Positions 24,152-32,749 of a stretch of DNA of 64,000 nt are shown here, in pieces. Position 1 is the first letter of the stretch, and every line of letters begins with the position of its first letter. The stretch lies in contig JASLGG010000016.1 in assembly GCA_030150265.1 (NCBI GenBank), positions 86,020-150,019 of the forward strand, in the 5' to 3' direction. A program made the translations under genes and the position numbers. This stretch comes from Protaetiibacter sp. GTDB lineage: Bacteria; Actinomycetota; Actinomycetes; Actinomycetales; Microbacteriaceae. The notes below the pieces were generated by a model, which was not told the DNA's origin, searched no databases, and saw only the letters and a program-made list of their open reading frames with translations.

Positions 24152-25077
24152 TGGGCGACGCGCAATCAAGCGCCATTCCACCGTGGCACGCATTCCTCGG
24201 AGTCGTCCTGCAGGCACTCTCAGACGGAGAAGTTCACACCAAACGAGACCTCGAGCGCAGGTCTGTAGCGATCGTGGGTTTGAGTGAGGATCAACAGCGG
24301 GAACAATTAGCCTCCGGCCAATACCGCGCCTTGAATCGCATTGGGTGGGCGACTTCTGCGCTGCGCCGTGCGAAAGCGCTCGAGTCGCCTTCGCGTGCCG
24401 CCTTCCGAATTACGAAGATTGGTCTTGAGCTGCTGAGCTCTCACCCGTCGGGCGTGACCGTCGGCGACCTTGAGCGCATTCCGGCATACACCGAGTACGT
24501 GCCGACAAGAGGGAGTCGCTTGCCTTCTCCAACATCCGCCGAGCCGGAAGCTGATGAGCAGACGCCGCAAGATCTCATCGAGCTCGGCCTCGAGCAGATC
24601 CTCGATGATCTCAAGTCTCGATTGCTGGAACGGCTTCGCGGTGTCGATCCCCTCTTCTTTGAGCAAGTGGTTCGACAGCTGATCGTCCGAATGGGATATG
24701 GAAGCGAAGGAGAACTCAAGCGTCTCCCCGGCTCAGGCGATGGCGGACTCGACGGCAAGATCGACAGGGACGAGTTAGGCCTGGGCCACATCTACGTTCA
24801 AGCGAAGCGCTATGCCGAAGAGAACGTGGTCGGCAGGCCAGCCGTTCAAGCTTTCGTTGGTGCTCTCGCAACAAGAGGGGCGAGCGTCGGGGTCTTCTTC
24901 ACCACCAGCCGGTTCAGTGATGAGGCCCGAGACGCCGCTGAGCGAGTTCCGCAGGAAATAGCGCTTGTCGACGGGCTACGCCTCACAGAGCTCATGATCA
25001 AGTACCGCGTCGGAGTCCAAGTTTCGCGTCAGATCGACATCGTTCGGATCGACGAAGATTTCTTTGGCGAGGACTGA
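24151..25077 (+). CDS. Mrr-type restriction endonuclease
   Basis: This 308-residue protein overlaps the hsdM stop by one base. Residues 10-110 form a Mrr_N winged-helix domain (WHAFLGVVLQALSDGEVHTKRDLERRSVAIVGL). Residues about 165-290 are the Mrr catalytic domain: FFEQVVRQLIVRMGYG, GSGDGGLDGKI (Asp201) and HIYVQAKRYAEENVVGRPAVQAFVGAL with the QAK core (217-219), then FFTTSRFSDEA. Mrr enzymes cut methylated DNA and are type IV restriction enzymes. Fusion into an hsd operon suggests a second line of defence, or a check on foreign type I methylation. Confidence 0.9.
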   Translation: MGDAQSSAIPPWHAFLGVVLQALSDGEVHTKRDLERRSVAIVGLSEDQQREQLASGQYRALNRIGWATSALRRAKALESPSRAAFRITKIGLELLSSHPSGVTVGDLERIPAYTEYVPTRGSRLPSPTSAEPEADEQTPQDLIELGLEQILDDLKSRLLERLRGVDPLFFEQVVRQLIVRMGYGSEGELKRLPGSGDGGLDGKIDRDELGLGHIYVQAKRYAEENVVGRPAVQAFVGALATRGASVGVFFTTSRFSDEARDAAERVPQEIALVDGLRLTELMIKYRVGVQVSRQIDIVRIDEDFFGED

Positions 25078-25098
25078 CCGGCTGCGCTCTCGCGTCAC

Positions 25099-25572
25099 TT
25101 ACAAGAAGAACCGTCTTCGCTGGCTGCTCGCGATGGCGTCTTCGAACGCGTGCAGCCAGCCCAATGCGCTCCGACGGCGCACATCGGTTGACGTGCTCAT
25201 CGTCAGCAGCCTGATAAGGAACCATACGAGAACGGCTGCCGAGATGATCGCCGCAATGGTCGATAGCCACTCGATGCTGGTCGTTGTTGATACGAGAGCG
25301 AGTACGACTGGCACGAACGAGGCCACCCACGCCCAAATGGTGCCCAGGTTCACCGAGGAGTAACGCCGAAGTCCGGTGAGCACTGCGAGCCGAGCATCTG
25401 GATTGCGGCGGGTGCCTTTCACGAAGCGATTGACCTCAGTTGCCGAAGGCCAGCGACTGAGGTCGGGCCAAAACTCGCGAGCTTCTTCGGGGAAGCCCTC
25501 CGGGTAGTCGACATCTGGTCTGGAGCTGTGGAGGTCGCGACGGCTCTTCGGCACGGCAATATTCTCCTTCAT
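25099..25572 (-). CDS. Small membrane protein of unknown function
   Basis: This 157-residue protein starts at ATG 25572 (MKENIAVPKSRRDL); the longer frame to 25677 overlaps the neighbouring gene. Residues 1-80 are soluble (EEAREFWPDLSRWPSATEVNRFVKGTRRNPDARLAVLTGLRRYS). Two membrane segments follow (IWAWVASFVPVVLALVS and TIAAIISAAVLVWFLIRLL) and a short charged tail of about 30 residues with LGWLHAFEDAIAS. It has lower G+C than its neighbours and is convergent with the Mrr gene. It could belong to the defence region, but nothing in its sequence shows this. Confidence 0.6.
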   Translation of the reverse strand: MKENIAVPKSRRDLHSSRPDVDYPEGFPEEAREFWPDLSRWPSATEVNRFVKGTRRNPDARLAVLTGLRRYSSVNLGTIWAWVASFVPVVLALVSTTTSIEWLSTIAAIISAAVLVWFLIRLLTMSTSTDVRRRSALGWLHAFEDAIASSQRRRFFL

Positions 25573-25673
25573 GTTTGCCGAGTGCGTTGCGGCGGTGGCG
25601 CGAGACGGCAGGACGGAAGCGACTCGGAGTCGCGAACTCGAAACGGGCGGGCTCCGAAGAACCCGCCCGCCCC

Positions 25674-26360
25674 TCACTCGCCCGCGGTGACGTCCCCGAC
25701 GCGCACGATGAACTGCCCGCCCGAGGCCGCCGCCTCGAGCGTGCGCAGCTGCAGCAGCGCCGGGTGCGCCTCGAGCACCTGCGCGACGTTCGCGAGCGAG
25801 CGCAGCGCAGCCGCATCCGCCCGCGCGCGCTCGAGCTTGGCGCGGCCCTGCTCGCGAGCGAGGGCCGTCTCGGCGAAGGCGTGACGCAGCTCGGCTGAGA
25901 GCGTCACGTCGCGCACGGCGAACTCGAGCACCTCGGCGCCGAGCGCGGCCACCGCCGCAGCGAACGCGTCGCGCACGCCCGAGAGCAGATCGCTACGGGT
26001 GGCGAGCACCTCGTCGAGCGTTCGGCCGGCGATCGCCTCGCGCACGGCGAGCTGGGCCAGCACGTACACGGCGTCCGCGGGGATGTCCGCCTCGGTGAGC
26101 CAGGCACGGGCATCCGCGACCCGGTAGCGCACCACCGGGGTGGCGCGCACCTGCATGCCGTCGGCGGTCAGCACGTCCTGGGTCGCGAGTGCGATCCAGC
26201 GGGCGCGCGTGTCGACCATGCTCCAGACCTCGCGGCGGCGCCGACGGTGACGCCCCGCGTCGGCGAGGCGCTCGATCACGCCGGCACGCGTCACGACGGC
26301 CTGCTCCCACGGCTGCATGAGCACGTTGCGGCCGATGGCGACGATGCGGATGGTGGACAT
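25674..26360 (-). CDS. SPFH/Band 7 domain protein
   Basis: This 228-residue protein resembles the soluble part of slipins and prohibitins. The first half follows the Band 7 order: VLMQPWEQAVVTRAGVIERL, TRARWIALATQDVLTADGMQVRATPVVRYRVADARAWL, LAQLAVREAIAGRTLDEVLATRSDLLSGVRDAFAAAVAALGAEVLEFAVRDVTL. Then comes an alanine-rich coiled segment. It lacks the N-terminal membrane hairpin found in most members, so it may bind membranes through a partner. A GGAGACC ribosome-binding site precedes the start. Confidence 0.78.
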   Translation of the reverse strand: MSTIRIVAIGRNVLMQPWEQAVVTRAGVIERLADAGRHRRRRREVWSMVDTRARWIALATQDVLTADGMQVRATPVVRYRVADARAWLTEADIPADAVYVLAQLAVREAIAGRTLDEVLATRSDLLSGVRDAFAAAVAALGAEVLEFAVRDVTLSAELRHAFAETALAREQGRAKLERARADAAALRSLANVAQVLEAHPALLQLRTLEAAASGGQFIVRVGDVTAGE

Positions 26361-26857
26361 TTCGGGTCTCCTTTCGGAAGGGGTGACGGGCGGGAGGTCT
26401 GATACAGGGGGCGGGACTGTGGACGCCCGCCCCGCGAGACGGCGGGCCGCGGGCGATGCGGGGAGCGGCGAGCCGCGACCCCATCGCGCAAGGTGACCCG
26501 TCGTCGAACTCCCGGGGCGGACGCCCTGCCGATTCGAACGGCCTCACCAAAGGAGCGGGATGTACAGTCCTGCGGTGGTTCGGACTCCGGATGCGCGGAA
26601 CCGGCTGGGCTATCGCCTCCGGCCGCTCGGACCCGACCTCGTGCGACGGCCGAAGCGGCCGTCAGGTCTAGAGCTGATGCTCGGGCGAACCTGCGAGGCA
26701 GATCGCAGAGGCGGACGCGAGCCCGCGGTCATCCGCGTAGGTCTCGGTGTTCGTGCGCACGATCGGCTCCTCCATGTCGGTCCGCCCGGATGGGCAGGAG
26801 AGCGACATTAGCGACACGCCCGGGATGCGCGCAAGTCTCGGTTCGATCACGGCGCCC
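26361..26857. other. Intergenic region with no confident gene
   Basis: About 500 bp separate the Band 7 gene from the LacI gene. An 83-codon frame at 26560-26811 has a good AAAGGAG ribosome-binding site, but its third-position G+C is much lower than in neighbouring genes, so I do not call it. No tRNA, terminator hairpin with T tract or known RNA is recognised. Confidence 0.5.
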
Positions 26858-27880
26858 CTACGCCGACTCCCGCACCACCAGATGCGACGCCACCACCGTC
26901 GCCGTCGGCACCGCCTCGCCCGCCAGGATCCGCAGCAGCGCATCCGCCATCTGCTCGCCCATCGCCTCCGACGGCTGGCTCATGGTCGTGAGGGGAACGC
27001 GTGCCGTGAGCGCCGCGGAGGAGTCGTCGAAGCCCACCACGGCGACGTCGGCGGGCACCCGGCGGCCGGCGTCCAGCAGCACCGAGACGGCGGCGGCGGC
27101 CATCACGTCGTTGGCCGCGAACACGGCGTCGAGATCCGGATGCGCGGAGAGCAGCGCGTGCATCGCCGCGGCCCCCGAGACCGCGCCGAAGTCGCCCGCG
27201 GCCACGAGCGAGGAGTCGAGCCCGGCCTCCGTGAGCGCCTCGCGCCATCCGGCGGTGCGGTCGAGCGCGGCCGACATGTCGTCGGGGCCCGTGATGGTGG
27301 CGATGCGGCGCCGGCCCGAGCGCACGAGGTGCGACACGGCATCCCGGGCGGCTCCGCGGTTGTCGAGGTCGATGAAGTAGTTCGGGGGGTCGGTCTGCTC
27401 CGACGGGCGCCCGCCGAACACGACAGGCACGACGTCGTGCAGGTGCAGCAGCGCGTCGTGCCGCGCGTGCTGCGAGGCCACCAGCACCCCGTCGACCACG
27501 CCGCTTGTCAGGTAGCGCATGAGCTTCTCGTCGGAGCGGTCGGACGACACCATGAGGTTCAGCAGGTAGTCGGAGGCCTCGATGCGCCTCGACACCCCTG
27601 CCATCACCGCGATGAGGTGCGGATCGGCGAGCGCGAGCGTGCCGGGCTCCGGGATCACGAGCGCGATCGCCATCGATCGTGACGATGCGAGCGAGCGCGC
27701 CGCCCGGTTCGGCACGTAGTTCAGCCGCGCCGCAACCGCCCGCACGTGCTCGATCGTGGCAGCCGACACATCCGGCTCCCCGTTGAGGGCGCGCGAGACG
27801 GTGCTGCGCGTGACCCCCGCCTCGGCGGCCACCATCTCGAGGGTGGGGCGACGAGCGGAGGGGTTCGTCGGCCGTGCCAC
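26858..27880 (-). CDS. LacI-family regulator of the beta-glucoside operon
   Basis: This 340-residue repressor has an N-terminal helix-turn-helix (PTLEMVAAEAGVTRSTVSRALNGEPDVSAATIEHV) and hinge helix (NRAARSLASSRS). The sugar-binding domain is of the periplasmic-binding type (ATITGPDDMSAALDRTAGWREAL, VFAANDVMAAAAVSVLLDAGRRVPADVAVVGFDDS). It is the last gene of the operon, starting 4 bp after the beta-glucosidase stop. It probably binds the two CCGGGAGCGCTCCCGG palindromes before the first gene, so the operon would control itself. The likely inducer is cellobiose or a related beta-glucoside. Confidence 0.9.
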   Translation of the reverse strand: MARPTNPSARRPTLEMVAAEAGVTRSTVSRALNGEPDVSAATIEHVRAVAARLNYVPNRAARSLASSRSMAIALVIPEPGTLALADPHLIAVMAGVSRRIEASDYLLNLMVSSDRSDEKLMRYLTSGVVDGVLVASQHARHDALLHLHDVVPVVFGGRPSEQTDPPNYFIDLDNRGAARDAVSHLVRSGRRRIATITGPDDMSAALDRTAGWREALTEAGLDSSLVAAGDFGAVSGAAAMHALLSAHPDLDAVFAANDVMAAAAVSVLLDAGRRVPADVAVVGFDDSSAALTARVPLTTMSQPSEAMGEQMADALLRILAGEAVPTATVVASHLVVRESA

Positions 27881-27884
27881 CGGA

Positions 27885-29279
27885 TCAGCGTACCGATGTG
27901 CCCCGCGCCTCGGAGATCAGCGTGCGGTAGGCGAGCGCGGAGTCCTTGAGGGTGCGCTGCTGCGTCGCGTAGTCCACCCGCACGAGGCCGAAGCGCTTGG
28001 CGTACCCCCAGGCCCACTCGAAGTTGTCGAGCAGCGACCAGTAGAAGTAGCCGCGCACGTCCACCCCCGCCGCCCGCGCCGCGTGCACCGCGTCGAGGTG
28101 GGCGCGCAGGTAGCCGACGCGCTCCTCGTCGTGCACGGCGCCATCCGCGGCCACGGCATCGTCGAAGGCGGCGCCGTTCTCGGTCACGTAGAGCGGCACC
28201 CCCGCCGCACCCGTGTAGTCGCGCTGCACGCGCTCGAGCAGCTCGGTCAGCCCGTGCGGCTCGATCTCCCAGTCCATCGCCGTGGTCGCGGCACCCGTCG
28301 GATGCCAGAACACCCCGTCGGCCGCCGGGTACGGCGACCCGGTCTCCCGCGACGTCGGCGCCTCCTGTCGCATGGGCGTCGCGGGAGGCCGGGTCGACAC
28401 GGTCTCGCCGTGGTAGTAGTTCACGCCGAGGAAGTCCGCCGAGCCGCGGATGAGGTCGAGATCTCCCGGCCGCACCGCCGCATCCAGCCCGAACGGCGCG
28501 AGGTCGGCGCGCACGTCATCCGGGTACGCGCCGCGGAACAGCGGCTCGAGGAAGAATCGGTTGAACTGCCCGTCGATGCGCCGCGCGGCATCGAGGTCGC
28601 CGGCGTCGTCGGCGCGCAGTGCGCGGATGGGCGCGAGGTTGAGGGTGATGCCCACCGACGCTGCCCCCGCCGCCCGCAGCTCGCGCGCCGCCATCCCGTG
28701 GGCGAGCAGCAGGTGGTGCCCGGCGGCGACGCCGTCGGATGCCGAGCGCCGCCCCGGCGCGTGCGCCCCCGCCGTGTACGACAGGAACGACGAGCACCAC
28801 GGCTCGTTGAACGTCGTCCAGGTGCCGAGCCGGTCGCCGAGCGCGCCGTGCACGGCGAGCGCGTACTCGGTGAAGCGCTCCGCCGTCTCGCGCGCCGGCC
28901 AGCCGCCGAGCTCCTCGCGGGCCTGCGGCATGTCCCAGTGGTAGAGCGTCGGCCAGGGACGGATGCCGACCTCGAGCAGCGCGTCGACCAGCCGGTCGTA
29001 GAACGCGAGGCCCGCCGGGTTCAGCGCCGCGTCGTCCGGCTTCACGCGTGCCCACGAGATCGAGAAGCGGTAGGCGTCGAGGCCGAGCGAGGCCATGAGC
29101 GCCACGTCGTCGCGGTAGCGGTGGTAGTGGTCGCACGCGACCGATCCGTCGTCGCCGTCGATCACGGCGCCGGGCACGCGGCAGAAGGCGTCCCAGATGG
29201 AGTCGCGGCGGCCGTCGGTCCAGGCGGCCCCCTCGATCTGGAACGCGGCCGTCGCCGCGCCGTACACGAACTCGTTCAC
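27885..29279 (-). CDS. GH1 beta-glucosidase
   Basis: This 464-residue enzyme splits beta-glucosides such as cellobiose in the cytoplasm. It starts at GTG 29279, overlapping the permease stop by 4 nt. The N-terminus FVYGAATAAFQIEGA and RRDSIWDAFCRVPG are GH1 signatures. The acid/base is Glu in TFNEPW and the nucleophile is Glu in YVTENG. WSLLDNFEWAWGYAKRFGLVRVDY is the conserved C-terminal sugar-binding block. There is no signal peptide, so the substrate must enter through the adjacent ABC transporter. Confidence 0.95.
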   Translation of the reverse strand: MNEFVYGAATAAFQIEGAAWTDGRRDSIWDAFCRVPGAVIDGDDGSVACDHYHRYRDDVALMASLGLDAYRFSISWARVKPDDAALNPAGLAFYDRLVDALLEVGIRPWPTLYHWDMPQAREELGGWPARETAERFTEYALAVHGALGDRLGTWTTFNEPWCSSFLSYTAGAHAPGRRSASDGVAAGHHLLLAHGMAARELRAAGAASVGITLNLAPIRALRADDAGDLDAARRIDGQFNRFFLEPLFRGAYPDDVRADLAPFGLDAAVRPGDLDLIRGSADFLGVNYYHGETVSTRPPATPMRQEAPTSRETGSPYPAADGVFWHPTGAATTAMDWEIEPHGLTELLERVQRDYTGAAGVPLYVTENGAAFDDAVAADGAVHDEERVGYLRAHLDAVHAARAAGVDVRGYFYWSLLDNFEWAWGYAKRFGLVRVDYATQQRTLKDSALAYRTLISEARGTSVR

Positions 29280-30172
29280 GCCTTCACCGCTCCCTGCATG
29301 ATCCCCGACACGAGCTGCTTGCCCGCCACCACGAAGAGCAGCAGCAGGGGCACGGTCGCCACGAGCGTGCCGGCCAGCACGACGGAGTAGTCCACGAAGT
29401 AGTTCGCCTGCAGCAGCGACAGCGCCACCGGCAGGGTCGGGTTCTGCGGCGTCAGCACGATGAACGGCCAGAAGAAGTTCGTCCAGCTCGCCACGAAGGT
29501 GAAGAGCGCGAGCATCGTCGCGGCCGGTCGCGCGATGGGCAGCACGATCGAGCGGAAGGTGCGGAACGAGCTCGCGCCGTCGACGCGCGCCGCCTCCACG
29601 ATCTCGTCGGGCAGCGCCTGCTGGATGTACTGCGTCATCCAGAACACCCCGAAGGCGTTCACGAGCGCCGGCACGATGACGGCCTGCAGGGTGTCGATCC
29701 AGCCGTACTGCGCCATGAGCAGGTAGAGCGGCACGACCCCGAGCTGGGTGGGCACCGCCATCGTCGCCACGATGAACACGAGCAGCGGCCCGCGTCCCCG
29801 GAACCGGAGCTTCGCGAAGGCGTAGCCCGCGAGCGTCGAGAAGAACACCACGGATGCCGACACCGTGATCGACACGATGAGCGAGTTGCCGAGCGCCTTC
29901 CAGAAGTTCACCGCCGGGTTCGAGATCGCGGCGATCGCGTTCTCGATGAAGTGCGCCCCGGGGAACCACGACAGGTTCGGGTCGCGCGCCGAGCTCGCGT
30001 CGCCGGATGCCACGAGGAACGACCAGTACAGCGGCAGCACGCTCAGCAGCAGCACGAGGCCGAGGAAGCCGTAGCCGAGCCAGCCGGGCTTGCGCTGCGC
30101 GACGCGGAGGTTCCGCATCCGGCGCCGCCGGTGGCGGGCCAGCTGCGCGGGGGAGTAGGTGGCCGCGGACAT
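29276..30172 (-). CDS. Sugar ABC transporter permease (MalG type)
   Basis: This 298-residue inner-membrane protein has six membrane segments. It starts at ATG 30172 within the stop of the other permease. The EAA loop EIVEAARVDGASSFRTFRSIVLPIARP contacts the ATPase. The basic N-terminus (RHRRRRMRNLRVAQRKPG) precedes the first membrane segment. No ATPase gene is in the operon, so a shared MsiK-like ATPase encoded elsewhere is likely, as in other actinobacteria. Confidence 0.92.
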   Translation of the reverse strand: MSAATYSPAQLARHRRRRMRNLRVAQRKPGWLGYGFLGLVLLLSVLPLYWSFLVASGDASSARDPNLSWFPGAHFIENAIAAISNPAVNFWKALGNSLIVSITVSASVVFFSTLAGYAFAKLRFRGRGPLLVFIVATMAVPTQLGVVPLYLLMAQYGWIDTLQAVIVPALVNAFGVFWMTQYIQQALPDEIVEAARVDGASSFRTFRSIVLPIARPAATMLALFTFVASWTNFFWPFIVLTPQNPTLPVALSLLQANYFVDYSVVLAGTLVATVPLLLLFVVAGKQLVSGIMQGAVKA

Positions 30173-31089
30173 CAGCGCGTCCCTTCGGTCGAGATGCGGC
30201 GGGAGAGGAGCAGGTTCACGAGCCCGATGACCGCGATCACCAGGAACAGCAGCCAGGCGACCGCGGACGCCCGCCCGAAGTCGAAGCGGTCCCAGCCGAC
30301 GTTGTAGAGGTAGAGGGTGAGCGTCAGCCACTGGGAGTCGGAGCCGCCCTGGCCGAACTGGTCGTAGAGGCGCGGCTCGTCGAAGATCTGCAGGCCGCCG
30401 ATCGTCGAGGTGATGATCACGAAGATGAGGGTGGGGCGGATGCCGGGGATCGTCACCGACAGGAACTGCCGGATGCGCCCCGCCCCGTCGATCACGGCCG
30501 CCTCGTAGTAGTCGCGCGGCACCGCCTGCATCGCGGCGAGCAGCACGAGGGCGTTGTAGCCGGTCCAGCGGAAGTTCACCATCGTCGCGATCGCCACGTG
30601 GCTCGCGAGCGGCTCGACGTGCCAGCGGATCGGGCCGATCCCGAACACCGACAGCAGGTTGTTGATGGCGCCGAACTGGTCGGCGAAGAGCTGGCCGAAG
30701 ATGAGCGCCACGGCGACGGGCGCCACGACGTAGGGGAGCAGCACGCCCATCCGCCAGAACGTCTTGGCGCGCAGGTTGGTGTCGAGCGCGGATGCGATGA
30801 GCAGCGCGAAGATCAGCTGCGGCACCGAGGAGAGCAGGAAGATGCTCATCGAGTTGCGCAGGGCGATCCAGAACTTCTTGTCGCCGAGCACGGCCGCGTA
30901 GTTGTCGAAGCCGATGAGGCCGCCGTCGCCGGCGACGAGGTGCCACTGGTGCAGCGACACGTAGGCCGTGTAGGCGAGGGGGAACAGCCCCACGATCGCG
31001 AACAGGATGAAGAACGGCGAGATGTAGACGTAGGGGGTCGCGCGGTAGCCGAGACGCGACAGGCGCGCTCGCCCGGTGAGAGTGGTCAT
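30172..31089 (-). CDS. Sugar ABC transporter permease (MalF type)
   Basis: This 305-residue inner-membrane protein starts MTTLTGRARLSRLGYRATPY. It has six membrane segments and the EAA-type loop DYYEAAVIDGAGRIRQFLSVTIPGIRP. It pairs with the MalG-type permease encoded next, with which it overlaps. Together they carry the sugar delivered by the binding protein encoded upstream. Confidence 0.92.
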   Translation of the reverse strand: MTTLTGRARLSRLGYRATPYVYISPFFILFAIVGLFPLAYTAYVSLHQWHLVAGDGGLIGFDNYAAVLGDKKFWIALRNSMSIFLLSSVPQLIFALLIASALDTNLRAKTFWRMGVLLPYVVAPVAVALIFGQLFADQFGAINNLLSVFGIGPIRWHVEPLASHVAIATMVNFRWTGYNALVLLAAMQAVPRDYYEAAVIDGAGRIRQFLSVTIPGIRPTLIFVIITSTIGGLQIFDEPRLYDQFGQGGSDSQWLTLTLYLYNVGWDRFDFGRASAVAWLLFLVIAVIGLVNLLLSRRISTEGTR

Positions 31090-31165
31090 CGTTGATCCTC
31101 GGTGCAGGGGTCGGGGGGTGTGCGGGGGCGGGCCCTCCCATCCGTGGGCCCGCCCCCGCGGAGCG

Positions 31166-32446
31166 TCAGCCGAGCGCCTCGACCTCGCTCACGAACTGCG
31201 CCCACGACTCGTCGATGGACTGCTGCCCCTCCTCGACGCGGGTGAGCGCCTGCTGCGCCGCATCGTTGATCTGGAAGTACTTCGGGCCCTTGAACGGCGG
31301 GGTCGGGTCGACCGCGTTGGCGCGGCTGATGAGGATCTCGCCGACCGGGGCGTTGTTGAAGTACTCGTTGACGGCGCCCGTGAGCGCGGCGTCGTCGTAG
31401 GCCTTCACCTGGCTCGGGAAGGTGCCGGCGTTCTGGAACGCCTTGATCTGCTGCTCCGGAGCGGTGAGCCAGGCGGCGAACTTCTTCGCCTCCTCGGTGT
31501 GCTTGCCCTGCGCGGGAACGGTCAGGTACGAGCCGCCCCAGTTGCCGCCGCCGCCGGGGAAGACGTCGGCGATGTCCCAGCCCTTCGTGTCGGCCGCGTT
31601 GCCGGAGATCACGCCGAGCATCCAGCCGGGGCAGAGCATCGTGGCGTAGTTGCCGGACGAGAGGGCGCCGAACCAGTCGTCCGACCACTGGCCGAGCTTC
31701 GCCGAGAGGTCCTTCGACTCGGTGAGCACCGTGCGGAACGTCTTCGCGACATCCGGGTTGCTCGTCGCGATGACCGTGCCGTCGTTCTTCTCGTAGTAGT
31801 TGGCGAACTGGTTGATCATGCCCTGGTAGGTCGCGCCGGCGGAGTCGTACCAGGCCTTGCCGGTCTTGGCGACGTAGTCGTGGCCGACCGAGAAGTAGGT
31901 GTCCCAGTCGCCCTGCAGCAGCTTCGCGACCTCGGCGCGGTCGGTGGGCAGGCCCGCCTCCGCGAACAGGTCGGAGCGGTAGCAGATCGCCTCGGGTCCG
32001 ATGTCGGTGCCGTAGCCGACGAGGCGGCCGTCGCCGTCGGTCGCGGCGGCGGCCTTCCAGTCGAGCCAGCGGCCCTCGACCGCGGGGTCGGAGAGGTCGT
32101 AGAGCTTGTTCGCGTACTGCATGAGCTCGGGCAGCCAGTCGACCTCGATGGCCTCGACGTCGGCGAGACCGGATCCGGCGCCCAGCTTCTGGAAGAAGTT
32201 CGCGCGGGCGTCGTTGCTGGTGGCGGCGCGGTTGTGCACGATCTTCACGCCGGGGTTGGCATCCATGTACTCCTGGAGGAGCGCGTCGGTGTAGCCGAAG
32301 TCGTTGAAGCTGGCGAGCGTGATGGTCACGTCGCCGCCGGTGCCTCCGCTGCCGTCGTCTCCGGATGCGCAGCCGCTCGCGGCGAGCGCGACGCCGGCGA
32401 CGGTGGCGATGCCGAGCGCGGCGCGTGCGCGCAGGGTCGTCCTCAT
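31166..32446 (-). CDS. Sugar-binding lipoprotein of the beta-glucoside ABC transporter
   Basis: This 426-residue extracellular solute-binding protein of family 1 starts at ATG 32446 with AAAGGAG just upstream. Residues 1-25 form a lipoprotein signal with the lipobox LAASGC. Mature features are ITLASFNDFGYTDALLQEYM, AIEVDWLPELMQYANKLYDL and AAWLTAPEQQIKAFQNAGTFPS. It is the first gene of the operon and follows two operator palindromes. The substrate is inferred from the GH1 enzyme and the CelR-like operators. Confidence 0.93.
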   Translation of the reverse strand: MRTTLRARAALGIATVAGVALAASGCASGDDGSGGTGGDVTITLASFNDFGYTDALLQEYMDANPGVKIVHNRAATSNDARANFFQKLGAGSGLADVEAIEVDWLPELMQYANKLYDLSDPAVEGRWLDWKAAAATDGDGRLVGYGTDIGPEAICYRSDLFAEAGLPTDRAEVAKLLQGDWDTYFSVGHDYVAKTGKAWYDSAGATYQGMINQFANYYEKNDGTVIATSNPDVAKTFRTVLTESKDLSAKLGQWSDDWFGALSSGNYATMLCPGWMLGVISGNAADTKGWDIADVFPGGGGNWGGSYLTVPAQGKHTEEAKKFAAWLTAPEQQIKAFQNAGTFPSQVKAYDDAALTGAVNEYFNNAPVGEILISRANAVDPTPPFKGPKYFQINDAAQQALTRVEEGQQSIDESWAQFVSEVEALG

Positions 32447-32487
32447 GGTCACTCCTTTGTGTTGGTGAAGGTGGTGGGTGATGCGTT

Positions 32488-32539
32488 CCGGGAGCGCTCC
32501 CGGTGTTGAGCCGAGACGGTACACCGGGAGCGCTCCCGG
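32488..32539 (-). promoter_or_regulatory. Two CelR-type operators
   Basis: The perfect palindrome CCGGGAGCGCTCCCGG occurs at 32488-32503 and again at 32524-32539, 36 bp centre to centre. The core GGGAGCGCTCCC matches the LacI-family CelR sites known from actinobacterial cellulose genes. The first copy lies 42 bp before the binding-protein start. Two sites on nearly the same DNA face would allow cooperative repression. Confidence 0.85.
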
Positions 32540-32593
32540 AGTCAACTCCCGGATGCGAGGCCGGCCGTCCGCGGCAGGAGTAGCGTCGAGAGC

Positions 32594-32749
32594 GTGAGCG
32601 ACGAGATCGTGCGGCTCCCCGAGCCCGCGGGCGACGCGGCGTGCTGGCTCGGCCGGGTGTGCCCCGAGTGCGGGGCGCTCGACGAGAGCCCGCGCCCCGC
32701 GGCCGTCTGTCCGCGCTGCGGCGTCGCGCGGGAGGAGGAGGACGCATGA
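32594..32749 (+). CDS. Small zinc-ribbon protein
   Basis: A 51-residue protein starts at GTG 32594 and ends in a TGA that overlaps the ATG of the next gene (ATGA at 32746-32749). It contains two CxxC pairs, VCPECGALDE and VCPRCGVARE, 18 residues apart, the layout of a zinc ribbon. Third codon positions are almost all G or C, as in real genes here. It is coupled to the nitronate monooxygenase gene, but the link is not understood. Confidence 0.6.
   Translation: MSDEIVRLPEPAGDAACWLGRVCPECGALDESPRPAAVCPRCGVAREEEDA

Noticed and set aside
22406..24217. A 600-codon minus-strand frame opposite hsdM
   Set aside because: It is a shadow of hsdM; the true gene has all methylase motifs.
26560..26811. 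An 83-codon frame with an AAAGGAG ribosome-binding site
   Set aside because: Third-position G+C falls far below that of neighbouring genes, especially after codon 35, and the product resembles no family.
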